Source of the DNA: Aspergillus flavus
Taxonomy: Eukaryota > Ascomycota > Eurotiomycetes > Eurotiales > Aspergillaceae
Reading direction: 5' to 3'
NCBI RefSeq assembly: GCF_009017415.1
Contig: NC_092404.1
Span: 1-64,000, forward strand
Length of the DNA: 64,000 bases
Both the position numbers and the translations under genes were made by a program. Every line of letters starts with the position of its first letter. Within the stretch, counting starts at the first letter, position 1. The notes under the pieces were generated by a model. It saw only the letters and a list, made by a program, of their open reading frames with translations, ran no database searches and was not told where the DNA came from. Shown piece by piece: positions 46,881 to 59,837 of the stretch.

Positions 46881-49800
46881 CTATTCACGGCGTAACTTAT
46901 TTACCACCCGTTGTGCCAACATGATCAAACTATTGGCGTTGAGGACATCGAATGTCGTCACGGTGGCCCCCATTTGAGCCTTGATCCAATTCCGCAGTTC
47001 TACCATGGAGAGAGAATCCAGCCCATAGACGGATAGCGGTTGCCCAGGTTCAATCTGTTGGTTTTCATTATAGCGCAACATCCGCGCCAGCCGAGTGGCA
47101 AGGATGCTCAGACACGGTTCCTGCAGCTCTTCGGCCCCTACACCAGCGCGAATCATGGCGTGGAACGATTGGAGTGCGGCCGCGAGCTCGTCGGTAGGTT
47201 TTCCTGCATTGGCATGGGAGCTCGAATTTCCGACAAAGAGTCCGCGGAAGAGAGGATTGAATCGGAGGCCAGATTGAGTTGGGTCTTGAGGCACTGCGAG
47301 TCCAGTTATGAGTCGGGTTGGGAATTCCGAAGACCCCGAATCTGGCCGGCAGGTAGACTGAAGAAACTGCTGCCGGAGTGAATAATCCACGATACGATGG
47401 AGCACACGTTCAGGGATGCCGATCAAGTCTCTGGATGCTTCAAGACGCTGAGATAGGTCATCCGACTCTGCCACAACCCCAACATCTTCCACCACACCCA
47501 GGTTAATCGTCTGGGCGGCAAGTCCCATTGATCGTCGATGAGCGGCGAAAGAGTCAAGGAAACTGTTCGCAGCCGCATAGTTTGCTTGTCCTGGGGTCCC
47601 TACCACGCTGGAGATGCTCGAAAGGAGGAGGAAGAAGTCTAGTTCAGAGCGCCTTTCGATGGAGACATTGTGCAGGTTCCATGTGCCTTGGACCTTTCCC
47701 TCAATCGATTCGTGAAACTCCTTGATCGTCATCAGCTCATAGGGTCGGTCGCGTAGGAGCATCACACCCTGTATGACACCCTTGATGGGAACAGGAGCTT
47801 GTTTAAAAGCCTGTCGCACGTCGAGGATGCGCGACACATCACCGCGGCAGACATGGATATGGCATCCAAGGGACTCACAATTGGAAATGACTGCTTGTGA
47901 GCGACGATCTGCACATCCGCTACGAGACATCACCACCAGATGGCGGGCACCTCGCTGAGCCAGGTGCAAGGCTAAGCTACCACACAGACCTTTCAGCCCG
48001 CCTACAATAAGATAGGCAGATCCGGCATTGAATGTTATATCCTGGCGCAGAGGGCGTACCGCTGCTGTTAGCCTTTCCGTGGCAGCCATGCCTCGGATCA
48101 CAACCTTCCCTATGTGTTTGCCACTACGCATGAAGGAAAAGGCCTCCGCGGCCTGTGTGATAGGGAAGGTTGTAATCGGATCAATCGGCCGGATGTGACC
48201 ATTGCTTGCAAGGCTAAAGACACGGCGAAGAATACTAATATATAGATGAGCATATAAAACATCAACGGAAATTCGGTTAACATACCTAGGCAGCTTCTTT
48301 AATAGCTTTGGATGTGAAAGGTCAACAGCCCGGAAGGAGCAGCCCCGGTCGAAAGGCTCCATGGATAGAGTGTTACGCTCCACCATATCTCTCTTTCCCA
48401 GCTCAACCAGAATGCCTCCAGCGGCACAGAGCCTCCATGTTGCATCTAGTAAGTCGCCCGTGATCGAGTTGACGATAACATCGACACCCTCTCCATTGGT
48501 GGCCTTCATGATCCCTGCTGCAAACTTGGAACATCTGGATGAGAACATACGTTCGTACGGGATCTTATATGTGTCATGTAGGAAGCGACGTTTTGCGTCA
48601 CTACCAACGGTCACGTAGATCTCAGCTCCGACATATTGAGCCAATTGAATACAGGCAATGCCAACACCCCCAGATGCAGAATGAATAAGGACTGACTGTC
48701 CGGGTTGTAGATCTGCCATATCAAACAGGGAGTAGAATGCCGTACAGAACGCGACTGGAATTGTAGCTGCCTCGCTGAAGGACATCGTCTTGGGGATCGG
48801 ATGTGTGAAATCTAAAGGAACCTGGATACGGTTGGCAAAGGCTCCTTTCTCCATGAAGACGACAGAAGTCCCAACAATAGATTTATCATCAATGCTGGAT
48901 CCAACACGACGAATGATCCCCGATCCTTCCAGGCCCAGTAGGTGCTCATTCTCGGGTACTATTCCCATTGTAACAGCAACATCTTTGAAATTTAAGCCAG
49001 CGGCCTGAATCTCAATTTCAACATGATTTTCGGGGAGGGTGTCATCTGGAGCTTGGACGAAGCGTAGGCCCTCTAGAGTACCGATATCCTCGGCTACTAG
49101 ACGCGTGATGGAACCATCGGTGGACAGTGGTGTCTCCACAAATCCCTCCTTCCATGATTGAATATCATGACTCAGAGGACGGTAGGGTAGGACTCGATGG
49201 ATGTGTAGAACACCATCCTGCTCTACATATTCATTTTCGGTCCCTAAGCCAGCTTCGCGCATCTGGAGCTGCTCCAAAACGAGAGGAAGACAGGCCAGTG
49301 CCGCAGCCCCATCTTGACTTTGTATATCCAATGTGATTAGTGTGGCCGCGGGATCCTCGGATCGGATTGAGCGGAGAAGCCCAGCAGCTAGGGCACTGTC
49401 CGGCTCAGATGCAGAGAGTTGGCCGCCGCGAGTGACCCAGACAAGCTTACAGCCGCTTGTAATGAGGTGGCGAAGGCACAACCATTGTTCCTCAGTAATG
49501 TGTGTGAGAAGGGGTGAGTATAGCTCATCAGTTAAGAGGACTAGAGCACCAGCGGGGACATTTGCTGTCAAATATTGATGTTGAGTGATTTGCCACCCTC
49601 CTTCTGTCAACGACCGTTCGGCTATAGGCGGCAAGATGGTCTTCTCCTCCATATAGACGACATGCACCTGCTTGGCTGCCGGAGGAGGGCAGTCTCTGGT
49701 TATCAGTGGCATACACAGGAAGACTGCCCGTCGCTCAGATGGAATGGAGAGCACCCTTCCCAATGTCGTATTCTCAACCAGGCGAACCAAAGACGATTCT

Positions 49801-52800
49801 GAGTGAGCATTAAGACCCGCCTCTGTGTGATCGATTGCGAGTATATATCCATCAAGCGAGAGCAGGTCTTTCACAGCACTCACAACGGAGGCTGACCTTT
49901 GAGGCAAAGGCGAGATGGCCTTCAATATTATCAAGTCAAATCGTTCTTGTTCCCCAACACCCAAGTGACTGCAATCGGGATCTAGAAGCTGGAAGGAGGT
50001 GTTTGCTTGATCGCGGTACTTCGACTCCACGCCAGAAAGATTTGTGGCATCGCGGGCTACATAACGGTATTGACACTGTAAATCCTCAACTGTTTCCAGA
50101 GATTCAAACCACAGGCTACCCGGTTCACGGGTTCCCAAATCAAGCTCAAGCACCTTCAGGGCAGGCTTCTTATGGACCATTAATTGAAGCAGCAATGGAG
50201 TCATATTCGTGTGGACTTGTCCAAGTTGCTGAACAGCCTCCACGTTCAACATGGAAATATCCGGCTTCAGGACGTCGTGGACGAGGGTATGCCGAGAGAT
50301 GGGATCAATCCCTAAATCAATCCTATGGCTCGATAATCCGGTCATTCGGATCAGTAAAGCACCACTGGTTGGATCATATACAGATGTGCTTCCTAGATAA
50401 CTCTTCTCTGTATCTTCTCTCCCACGCCCAGAGTAATAGCTAGAAGCGACCGCTATGCCCGCATGTGGTCGATGGGTGGGGTTAATAATCAAGTCATCGA
50501 CCATAGCAGGGATCAAAGTCTCAGCCATTCTGCTGCGGTCTCCAGCGATAGCTGCAGGTACCACGGCTCGCAATACACCGTCAAGCGCAGCAGGATGAAC
50601 AGGATACAAAGACTGAGGATCATGAGCTGAGGGAGGGTCGGCTAGTGTGATCAATGCGCGCGCCCGTCGCTGCCCAGCACGCGATTCCACCTTCTCCAAC
50701 AGATGGAATGCAGGACCATAGTGATATCCCAGCTCAGCGCAGGCCTTTGTCCATAAATGGCCGGGAGAGGCATGCTCGAATGGGGCAATATCTGTCTCAT
50801 CGGCCGGGTCAATGACGGGCTCCTGGAGGCGGATTAATCCAGTTGCATGATGCGTAATGGCACCATCTCTGTGAGATGATATAGAGAACTCAGACCAGTT
50901 CTCATTTCCTCCTGGGAATGGGTTCATTGTAAGATAGATCTCGCTGTCCACGTCTTCTTCCAAAACAAGCGCTGCATTGAATCGGATATTGCGCAATTGG
51001 TAGCCTAGTTCGTTGGGAAGAGGAAATGGGCGGGTTGGTTTACGCATGCAGCTTGTCTGGTACATTGCCTCGACTGCCATTGCGATATATCCGGATGCAG
51101 GGAAGACGACGTCCGTCCCGATTCGGTGATCCCGTAACCACGGGAGATGACTGAGATCCATGGTTTTCTTAAATGTTGGATGGAGCCACGATGTGCCAAG
51201 AATTTTGCTTCCCAGCAGGTCATGGTGCACAAAAGGTCGAAATCTCCAGTCCTTGCTGGATTGTGTCTCGAACCAGTACGAGGTGGAATGCTCCCAGCAG
51301 TAGTTCGGCAGGTCCACGATCACCATGGGTCGGGTTGCTTGACTGTCTGTGATAACCCTCTCAAGATCGACTGGTGCCCCCGCCAGAAAGAGTTGACCAG
51401 CGACTGCAAGTGTGTTATGAATTGAATCAGACCCTCGATTCAATGCCGAAAGATAAGAGACCTTGGATGGTGCCCCCTCGAGGGCCCTTTGGACCTGTGT
51501 GATGGGCCCCTTAAGCGCACCATGAGGCCCAATTTCAACCAACAACGTCACCGAGGAGTTTCCACACAACATAGCACGAGCCGCATCCTCGAAGCGAACC
51601 GGAGAGGTCATGTTCCTCTTCCAGTATTCAATGTCCGGACACGCCTCTTGCCGGGATCCTGTGACCGAGGAAAACATTGTGACGTCGCCTGGTAGTGGGA
51701 ATTCCCGCGCGATTGCTGGGAGGTCACGGTTCAGCAGACTCTCATATATTTCACCAATCGCCTCCATATGTGTGGAATGGTATGCAAGTTCTACCTGCAG
51801 CATTCGAGCGAAGACACCACCCTCCGTGAGTCTGTCTTTCACTTGCTCGAGCACTGAGGAAAGCCCAGATAATGTCACGCTTGCAGGGCTATTGTAGCAT
51901 GCAATTTCAACCCCTTCCAACCCATCAATGTAAGGTGTGACTTGCTCTGCACCTAATCCGACCGCAAGCATCCCAAGAGGTAGGGTATCGTTTAGTTGCC
52001 CCTGCTGAGAAGCCATGCCACGATGGTATGCGACAACGATCGCCTCGGCATCGCTCAGGTAGCCAGCCGCATATGCCGCCGCAATCTCGCCCGAGGAATG
52101 ACCAACAACACTGGTGGGCGAGATTCCCCAACTTCGGAAGAGCTCGATTATTGCTATCTGTAATGCAGTGACCAGTGGTTGACTTAGCTCCGGAGCTCGG
52201 ACATGATCAGGGCTACATGCCTTGGTCAATTCCTCGTATAATGACCATGTCGGCTTGTTGGGTAGACGTTGCAAGACAGTTTCCAGTCTCTCCACACACC
52301 TCCTTGCCACAGGAAATGATGTCAGTAGCTCGAAGCCCATCTGAGGCCATTGTGCGCCTTGGCCGGTAAAGACAAAGCCCACCTTCACGGCGTTGACACT
52401 TTTCTTACCGTAAACCACTTTTGTCGGGTCGAGATGCTTCAGGTTGTCGGTGATGAGGTAGCCTCGGTGGAAGTGTTTGCTTCTGCGCACGCCGAGTGTG
52501 TAGGCCACATCGCGGACATTGAGATGTACGCCTGGGCTGGTGCAATGCTGAGAAAATCTCTCAATATAATGTTTGAGAGAGTCCTTATGGTTTGCTGAGA
52601 AGCACAGAATATATGGTTGCTTGGCGGGCTCTTCCTTTATAGAGTCCGGACTACGAGATGTGTAGGACGATCTGTGTGCTGGACAGTAATCCAAGTGAAC
52701 AACCCTGGGCTCTTCCAAGATTGCGTGAGAGTTGCTGCCACCAAATCCAAAATTGTTCACTCCTACGCGTCGGAACGGGACATCGGTTGGGAAAGGGACG

Positions 52801-54383
52801 ACACTTTGACTAACCTTTACCTTCGACGCGCTGAAGTCAACTGTCTGGTTTTAGCACACATCGTCAGGAAGGTCCTTTCGAGACTTGTTACGTACTCTTG
52901 GGATTAGGCGTCTCAAAAGTCGGATTGCCTGGAATGAGCCCTGTTTCCAAGATCATGATGGCTTTGATCAAGCCGGACAAACCCGCCGCCGTCTCCGAAT
53001 GCCCTATGTTACTTTTGATCTAAATAGTGCATTAGTGTCTGTCACTATAAGATGTGATCTCCATACTGATCCAATGTGCAGTGGTCTATCAAGCGTCCGT
53101 GAAGGTGCGAAGACCGAGGAGACGCCAGCCACCTCAACCGGGTCTCCAGCTAAGGTGCCGGTTCCATGGCATTCCAGATACGACGTGAGCGAAAAGTCGG
53201 TGATGTTGGCATTCTCATATGCGGTGCGTACGGCAGCAGCCTGGGCATCGGCGCTGGGCGACGCAATACCAGGCGTACGACCGCTGTGGTTATTGGCCGT
53301 ACCTCGAATGACTGCACGGATGGGGTCCCCGTCCCGTATGGCATCGTCAAGTCGTTTCAATATCACAGCGTTGATTCCTTCTGCCTTGATGTACCCGTCT
53401 GCTTTGGCGTCGAATGTGTGACAGCGTCCTGTTGGCGAGTGGGTGTTTCTGATCGGTCCAGCTACACCAAGTCATTAGTCGATGAAGTCTGACACCGTAC
53501 ATGCTTTACATACTGTCACAACCATATTCCGGGCTAGTTTCAGTCAGCATATTTATATTTCTCTATATTATGGGGTTATGCGAGTATGGCTTACTGCAGC
53601 ACCAGGTTGGATGCCGCGATGACGGCCCCGTTAATCTCTCCAGTTTGAAGGAATTTACATGCCATGTCCAGTGCCACCAACGAGCTGGAGCATGCGGTAT
53701 CAAGGGACATGCTGTGTCTTCATCAGTATCCTTATGCTAGGAGGATCTAGCGCAAGACAAGATGTACCTAGGACCTGTAATACCCAGGAAGTGACTCACG
53801 CGGTTACTCAGCATCGTTCCGGAGCCACCAATGCCCGCATTCACCGGTCTAGAGTCTGGATCCCGTGCGAATACGTCCCAGTAGTCTAGCTGAATGTCAG
53901 CATGCAGTTGTGATCCTAGACCGGGGATGATAGCTCTGGACCTCCAGGGTGACCTCCGACGAAGCAACCATATCTTTGGCCCGCTAGCGACTCCAATGTA
54001 AGTCCGGCATTCTCTAACGCTTCATAGATGACCTCTAAGATGATTCGTTGTTGCGGGTCCATGGCCGTTGCCTCCTGCGCTGAAATGTTAAAGAATGACG
54101 CATCGAACTTCGCCGGGTCAACGGATTCCATAAACATGGCGCCAGGAGAGCGCATTGTTTTAGGCCTATCAGACCCATCATAGAAGGCGTCGATGTTGAA
54201 TCGTGATTTGGGAACATCAGTGCCTGCCACACCCCCTTTCATCAGGAATTCCCATAGTTTCTGAGGAGAGTCACTGTGTCCGGGCAAGCGACATGCCATG
54301 CTGACCACTGCGATTGGCTCCTGGACGGGTCGAACGGACCCCATCGATAGAGAGGAGTCCGATGTTTGTGGTGTCATAGCCAT
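46881..54383 (-). CDS. Highly reducing polyketide synthase (KS-AT-DH-inactive MT-ER-KR-ACP)
   Basis: Exons 54383-53954, 53885-53768, 53711-53595, 53448-53067, 53019-52896, 52840-48286 and 48234-46881 give about 2359 residues. [10 protein letters not shown] (Cys near 188), CHGTGT and NIGHSE. AT: FTGQGAQ and [14 protein letters not shown] near 636. [20 protein letters not shown] near 961 and HPAALDG near 1143. The methyltransferase SAM motif is degenerate ([11 protein letters not shown] near 1293), so C-methylation is unlikely. [17 protein letters not shown] near 1779. [16 protein letters not shown] near 1986, with Tyr in [23 protein letters not shown] near 2312, with the phosphopantetheine Ser; it is the last domain. 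The 51-base insert at 48235-48285 has clean GTATGT..TTAG ends and is in frame, so it is probably an intron although it could be translated. With no thioesterase, product release needs hydrolysis or another enzyme. The product is unknown. Confidence 0.93.
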
Positions 54384-55053
54384 GATGAGAGAGAGTATGG
54401 TATGCTACCTACAATGCCGGATAGAGAGTTGCAGGATGGTGGGGTGGACAGGCAAATAACTGAGTGAAGGTCATCACGTTATCCCATCCTTGCTGGTTCC
54501 ATTCGCCCTTTTCTTGGCGAATCGCTTAGCTTGGTTTCATCAGGGATCTGCATCCTGACATGCGTGAAGAATTGTGCATGAGATGCATCTCTCGCATGCT
54601 GGCCTCCGACTAAAGGTCTTAACTTCGCACAAGGCTCACCTATCAACCTAATAGAACACTCCCTATGGTATTCAGTGGCAACTAGAAAAGGCTATCAAGA
54701 TACCCCGCCACATCTCACGCGGGGCAGTCTGGAGGATGGTCTATCCTTAATGCAAAGAGCACGCACTCGGCGATTGATTCCCGAAAGGATGATCGTCCTC
54801 GTATTGACTCTCCACTCTTTATGCTGGAGAGTGGAGATTGTCTCTGAACCTCCGCATTTGCCCGATCCATTTCTTGATCGTAGCATTTGATTTCCTCTGT
54901 CCCGAGCTTTCATATGGGTGTTTGGCCCACGCATCCAAATCGCCCAAAACGGGATCACTACACACATACCGAGTTGATGGTTTGCCAGCGCGCCCACACG
55001 TAAAAAGGTGAGAGAAGTAGAAATAACCAACAGTCATGGTTTTACTATAGCAT
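54384..55053. promoter_or_regulatory. PKS promoter region
   Basis: 670 bases between the 3' end of the ABC transporter gene and the 5' end of the polyketide synthase gene (both minus strand). It includes the palindrome at 54809-54837. A 111-codon minus-strand ORF at 54695-55030 has no motif and is considered noise. Confidence 0.6.
54809..54837. promoter_or_regulatory. Perfect 10-base inverted repeat in the PKS promoter
   Basis: TCTCCACTCT, nine bases, then AGAGTGGAGA, about 430 bases before the polyketide synthase start. It could be a dimeric regulator site or an RNA hairpin at the end of the upstream transporter transcript. No CGG triplet is present, so it would not be a standard Zn2Cys6 site. 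Confidence 0.45.
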
Positions 55054-58000
55054 CTACCTGCCTGCAATATTCATCTGGTTATAAAGGTTCTCTTTACCCA
55101 CATCATCGTCCACCAACTGTCGGAATAGCCCGTTTCGGGACTGCATCAAATCCTGGGGAGACCCGAATTCCACTGCCCTTCCTTCGTGCAGAACAAGCAC
55201 ACGGTCAAAGTCAGCAATAGTTTGTAGACGATGTGCGATAACAATCAGTGTTGGGCTCCTCTTTCCAATCTGAGAGCGAATAGAACGCTGGATCATCTGA
55301 TCGGTGTCATGATCCATAGCAGATGTCGCTTCGTCCATGACGAGCACAGCTGGGGCTGACAGCATCGCTCTCGCCAGGCAAAGTATCTGGCGTTCACCAC
55401 AAGACAGATTTGACCCTCCATCGGCCACGGACGCATGGAGCGCCTCGGGATTGTCCCAGGAGACGCGTTTGAGCGCCTCAATTAGCGAGTCATCGGAATA
55501 CTGGCCAAATGGATCCAGGTTGGATCGCACGGTGCCTGTGAAAAGTATTGGATTTTGCGGAATCATGGCGAGTCTTCTGCGCAGATGATGCAGTTTAATA
55601 GTACTTATATCAACACCATCAATCAAAATTGCCCCCTCGCGTGCCTCTAGGCAACGGAGGAGAGCCAGGGCAAGCGATGATTTGCCTGCACCGGTCCGTC
55701 CAACGACTCCAAGGCGTTGTCCGGGTTCCACGGTAAAGGTGATATTGTGAAGGACAGGAGAAAGCTCCGGCGAGTAGGCCACGGTCAGGCTCCGGACAGA
55801 CAACCTCCCCTCTGTAGGCCACCGGTCAGGAGCATCCTCACCGTCACTATTTTCTGTTGGTACCTCAGTATACTCCATGGCCCTTTCCACCGCACTGAAG
55901 TCCATCTCTGCGGTCGCATACGTTCGGCTTAACATGACCAGTGCATGACAGAGATGATTGGTAAAAACCAGGGCAAACCCTGCGAAAGAGCCTGTGATTG
56001 ATGGGCTGCTAACAACGAAGAAAAGAGTAAATAATGAGAAGAGCGTGCCCAGCACGTTGATGCGAAATGTCAGCCATCGGTTGAGCAAATATAGATACCA
56101 CGAGGTCTTGGCCTGTTGGTCAATCTTTGCATGCATAATGCTGCTATAGTCTTCACCCCTGCAGAATGCCTGGATGGTACTAAGCCCTTGCGAGGTCATG
56201 TTGAAATGTTCATAAACGGTACCCCTTGTAGTTGCCTCGAGTTGTTTGATCTCGCAGACTGCCACGACGTAGCGCTTCGTATACCAGAGGACTGCGCAAA
56301 GAAGGATTGCGGCGATGATTGTCAGGGCCGGACAAACCAATACCGCACCCATGATCACACCAACACAGTCCATGGCAGCGCTGAACAACCCGATCAGATC
56401 AAATCCCAGTCGTGAGTCAATGAGGTAAAAGTCTGAAGCGAACAGATTGATCAAGTTCCCCGTAGGTACGGACTCTAGCCACTGAAGTTGTGCTTGCAGC
56501 AGGGCATGAATTGTTTGGTGGAATAGCTCCCTGGCGGCTTGGAGAGACACATCAAACACGAGGTAGGATCGCAATGTTCCCAGTACACACGCGGTACATG
56601 CAATAATGATATAGCCAAGCGTGTAGTATCCCATTCTCCGAGGGTCTGGTGTGGTTGAGGATCCGCTTTCGGTCCACAGGCGCACCCAGGAGTACTAAGT
56701 TCTCAGCATTAGTTTATCGATTTTAATGGAATCCTCAATAGCAGAAAGCTAACGGTGCATACCAAAGCAATGAGAAGACCATTATAGCCAATATAGCACC
56801 CAGCTACGACAGCCCACGACCTCGACCCACCGCTAGTTTGAATGTAGTGGCGTAACACATCCCGTCGAACTAGATTCTGTGGTGAACGGCCATCCTCCAT
56901 GAAAGCACCCTTCGTTCTCTCGGTCGGATCATCCGCCGAGACTAGTGTGTTGTATGAATGTCTAACCGGTGTCGACTCGGGCGTATGTATGTCATGCTTG
57001 CTCTCATTACCTGCCGTATCTCTATTCTCTTCGAGGCTGGGGTGCAATAGATAGGGTGGGATTCCTGCGAAAACAACTGTCCCATTATCGAGAGTTACAA
57101 GATATTTGGCCTTAGAGGCACAAAGCTGAACATGGTGCGTCACCAAAATTCGCGTTCGGCCTTGGGCGAGTTCACCCGTCAAGCCATGGATGAAGATGTG
57201 TCGCGCAGTGTGAATATCCACAGCACTGAAAATGTCATCCAGCAGCAGGATTCCCGCTCGTGAGTACAAGGCTCGAGCAAGTGCGACGCGCGTCTTTTGT
57301 CCCCCGCTCAGTTTACACCCATTGGGGCCAATATCAGTCAGATCGCCGTGCTCAAGTTGCTCAAGGTCCTTTGTCAATGCGCAGGCATACAGCACAGATT
57401 GATATCTTTCCGGCTCAAGAGGCAGGCCGAAAAGAATATTATCGCGTATTGTGGCAGCCTCGTTCCACGGAAGCTGGGGGACAAATGCGATGGCGTGATC
57501 AATCACCCACCTTGGTTGTGTAGTCGTTTTCTGTCCGTATATCTCGTCGTGTGACGCTGGTACCGGACGTCGCAGAATTCCAGACTTTATGTGGCACTCG
57601 TCCAGAATCGTTCGTAGAAGGAGGCTCTTCCCCATGCCCGTGGCACCCGTGATGATGCTTAGCTCTTTAGGTGGGAAACTGGCTGTTAAGTTGTGCAATG
57701 TCCCTGAGCCTTGAGCTCCTGCCGAGCTTTCATAACATACCGTGGCGCTCTGGAATTCTATACGTTCCCCTGGGGCTATGGTCGACGACGCCTTCTCGGT
57801 TTCAAGAAAGCTACCTATCCGCCTTAAGCTAATCCTGGCGCCAACGATCCCAGACCAAAGGTCAGGAATGAGCCCCAGGATGAACTGAATGTATCCCAGC
57901 AGAGACAGGGCAGGAAACGCCACAGAGGGGGTCAGACTCCCATGTATCCACGTGTATATCCCTATAGCCGTGGCTGAGACCAGAACAGGTCCTACTAGAT

Positions 58001-59590
58001 GGCAAGCTAGATTCATTAAATACCAGTGGAACGCGGCACGGTGTTCCTGCAGCCCTCGCTCAAGAAGTTGATTGATTTTAACCTCCCATTTGCGTTCCAG
58101 TGCGGCGATCTTGACCTGTCGGATACATTGTAGGGCCTCTGTTAGTGCAGCCATTTTACTATCCCGGAGACCCGTCAAGGCTCGCTCCGCTGCTCCGTAC
58201 CTCTGCAGAAAGATCCGGTGCAGCGGTGTAATGATGAGCAAGGTGGAAAGTCCGGCAAGCAAACTTTGCCATCCTAGTAAATGTGTCAGCAGGGTACTCG
58301 CGACGATTAGCTTCATTGCCTGTAGAACATTTGAATAGAGAAATCCTGCCACGGTCGCAATGCGTTGTGTGTCCATGGAAATGAGGTTTGTGAGGTTCTG
58401 CTCGTTGAGACTGTCCCCAGCCAGCTGAGAGTGAGAGATAAGTTTATGGTAGAGAATCGCCGTCAGTTGCTGTGTCAAGGGAACTGAGATTTTATTCATC
58501 GCCAGCCACAACAGCCAGTTCTCGAGCCACGCAGAAAGACCAATCGTAAGGCCACAGACCAAGGCCCACCACGTCAAGGATGCAGTATCTGACTGTCTCG
58601 TTGACTGTTCTTCGAGCGATTGCAGCATCATCCACAACGCTAACTGTGGTGTAAACGCTACCACGGCGAGCGGGATAGAAAGCATAATCTGATTGCGCAG
58701 ACATTTGCCATGCGAAAGGAGCAGTAGCCTGAACAAAGACCATTCGTCACAGCGATGTGATGCGTTATTGCACGGGGCCTGGGTAAATTCTTCCTGCAGA
58801 ATCCCTGCTCGTGTCCGATCATCCAGCTCCGGTAGATCATCCAAGGTGACCCGACGTCGGGCTTCGGCCACCGCGACCAATTCGCTCACCCAGTGGAAAG
58901 AAAGACGCCCTAGGACGGAGGATGAACCTTCACCATCAATTGCCTTTCCGTCCCGGAATATGCGGGATCGTCGCGGCAATGACAGAGTGATCAAGATTGA
59001 GATTCCAACGATTCCGTGATTGATCCGCGCCATCACAAGCAGCGCCTCTGGAGATTTCTTTGCTTCCTCGCCCGTGTACTGCTCAATTACGGAGAGTAAC
59101 GCTACTACGAAGCAGCTAAGGCATCCTCTCAAGCCAATCACATATCTTGCACTAGATATGGACTCGGTCACAAGCGTGGTATGGTGGACTAGCATAACAA
59201 TCTTACAGCTGTCAGTGTATACCACAACTAACACATTTCTAGACTCACCCAGGTCGTCAACTGCAGCCAGCGTTCAAGTAGGAACCCATTGTTGGCGGGA
59301 GTAGCAACCCGCAGGATGGCGATGAAGCAACCGCACCCCATGCAGGTCAACAGAAACCAAACTCGCTTGGCCGGTTGGGTCTTGGGTCTTCCATTCTTCT
59401 CGGTATACACGTAGGTACCATAACGTCTGCTACTCACAAGGGTCAGGATAGCGGTTGTGACCTGTCGGAGTGCAGGAAAGCCCAATTGAAGCACCAATCC
59501 TGCCCCAACAATATGGAGAAACACGGATAATTCTTTAACTTCAATCATCCCGGCATATTCCACAAGCCATATGTTCGACCCAGTAGCCAC
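55054..59590 (-). CDS. ABC transporter, ABCC/MRP type (TMD-NBD-TMD-NBD)
   Basis: Three exons (59590-59249, 59201-56763, 56694-55054) give 1473 residues, a usual length for full fungal ABCC pumps. Several hydrophobic segments precede the first core, then TMD1, NBD1 with Walker A GATGMGKS, signature LSGGQKTR and LLLDDIFSAVD, then TMD2 and NBD2 with GRTGAGKSS, LSCGERQ and LVMDEATSAMD. In NBD1 the catalytic Glu is Asp, as in most MRP-type proteins, so ATP hydrolysis should depend on the NBD2 site, whose signature has Cys for the second Gly. It would export or sequester conjugates and metabolites at the plasma or vacuolar membrane. It lies 670 bases upstream of the polyketide synthase on the same strand and is probably part of that cluster. 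The second donor (GTATGC at 56762) was preferred over a weaker GTTAGC. Confidence 0.92.
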
Positions 59591-59837
59591 ACTCGCGATG
59601 TAAATTCCTTGCTAACGCCGTGTCAACATTCCGCGCGGCAAAAGGGATACGAGAATCCTCTTGGCGGCTAATCACAAACAAATCAGCTATCGTGGACGTT
59701 TATGTCGAGGGATTAGTCAAACTGAGAGAGAAATGAAAAAAAAAAGAAAAAGAAAAAGAAAAAAAGAAGGGGGAGAGAGAGAGAGAAGACAAACGAACAT
59801 TTATCGTGGGTGGTGATAGTGCGGCAGCTCACTGGCG
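59591..59837. promoter_or_regulatory. ABC transporter upstream region with polypurine tract
   Basis: The 5' flank of the transporter gene. It contains a GGAATGTTG stretch on the coding strand and the simple A/G tract at 59731-59789. Confidence 0.5.
59731..59789. repeat. Polypurine A/G simple-sequence tract
   Basis: A nearly pure purine run on the plus strand: about ten A residues, AAAAAG units, then GGGGG and six GA dinucleotides. On the transporter coding strand it is a C/T tract about 140-200 bases upstream of the start, a common fungal promoter feature. Confidence 0.85.

Noticed and set aside
52617..52907. Plus-strand ORFs inside the PKS gene as separate genes
   Set aside because: All are antisense to continuous PKS domains with conserved active-site motifs.
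54695..55030. A 111-codon minus-strand ORF between PKS and ABC genes
   Set aside because: No domain, overlaps promoter and 3' flank, and its sequence includes the palindrome. It looks like chance.
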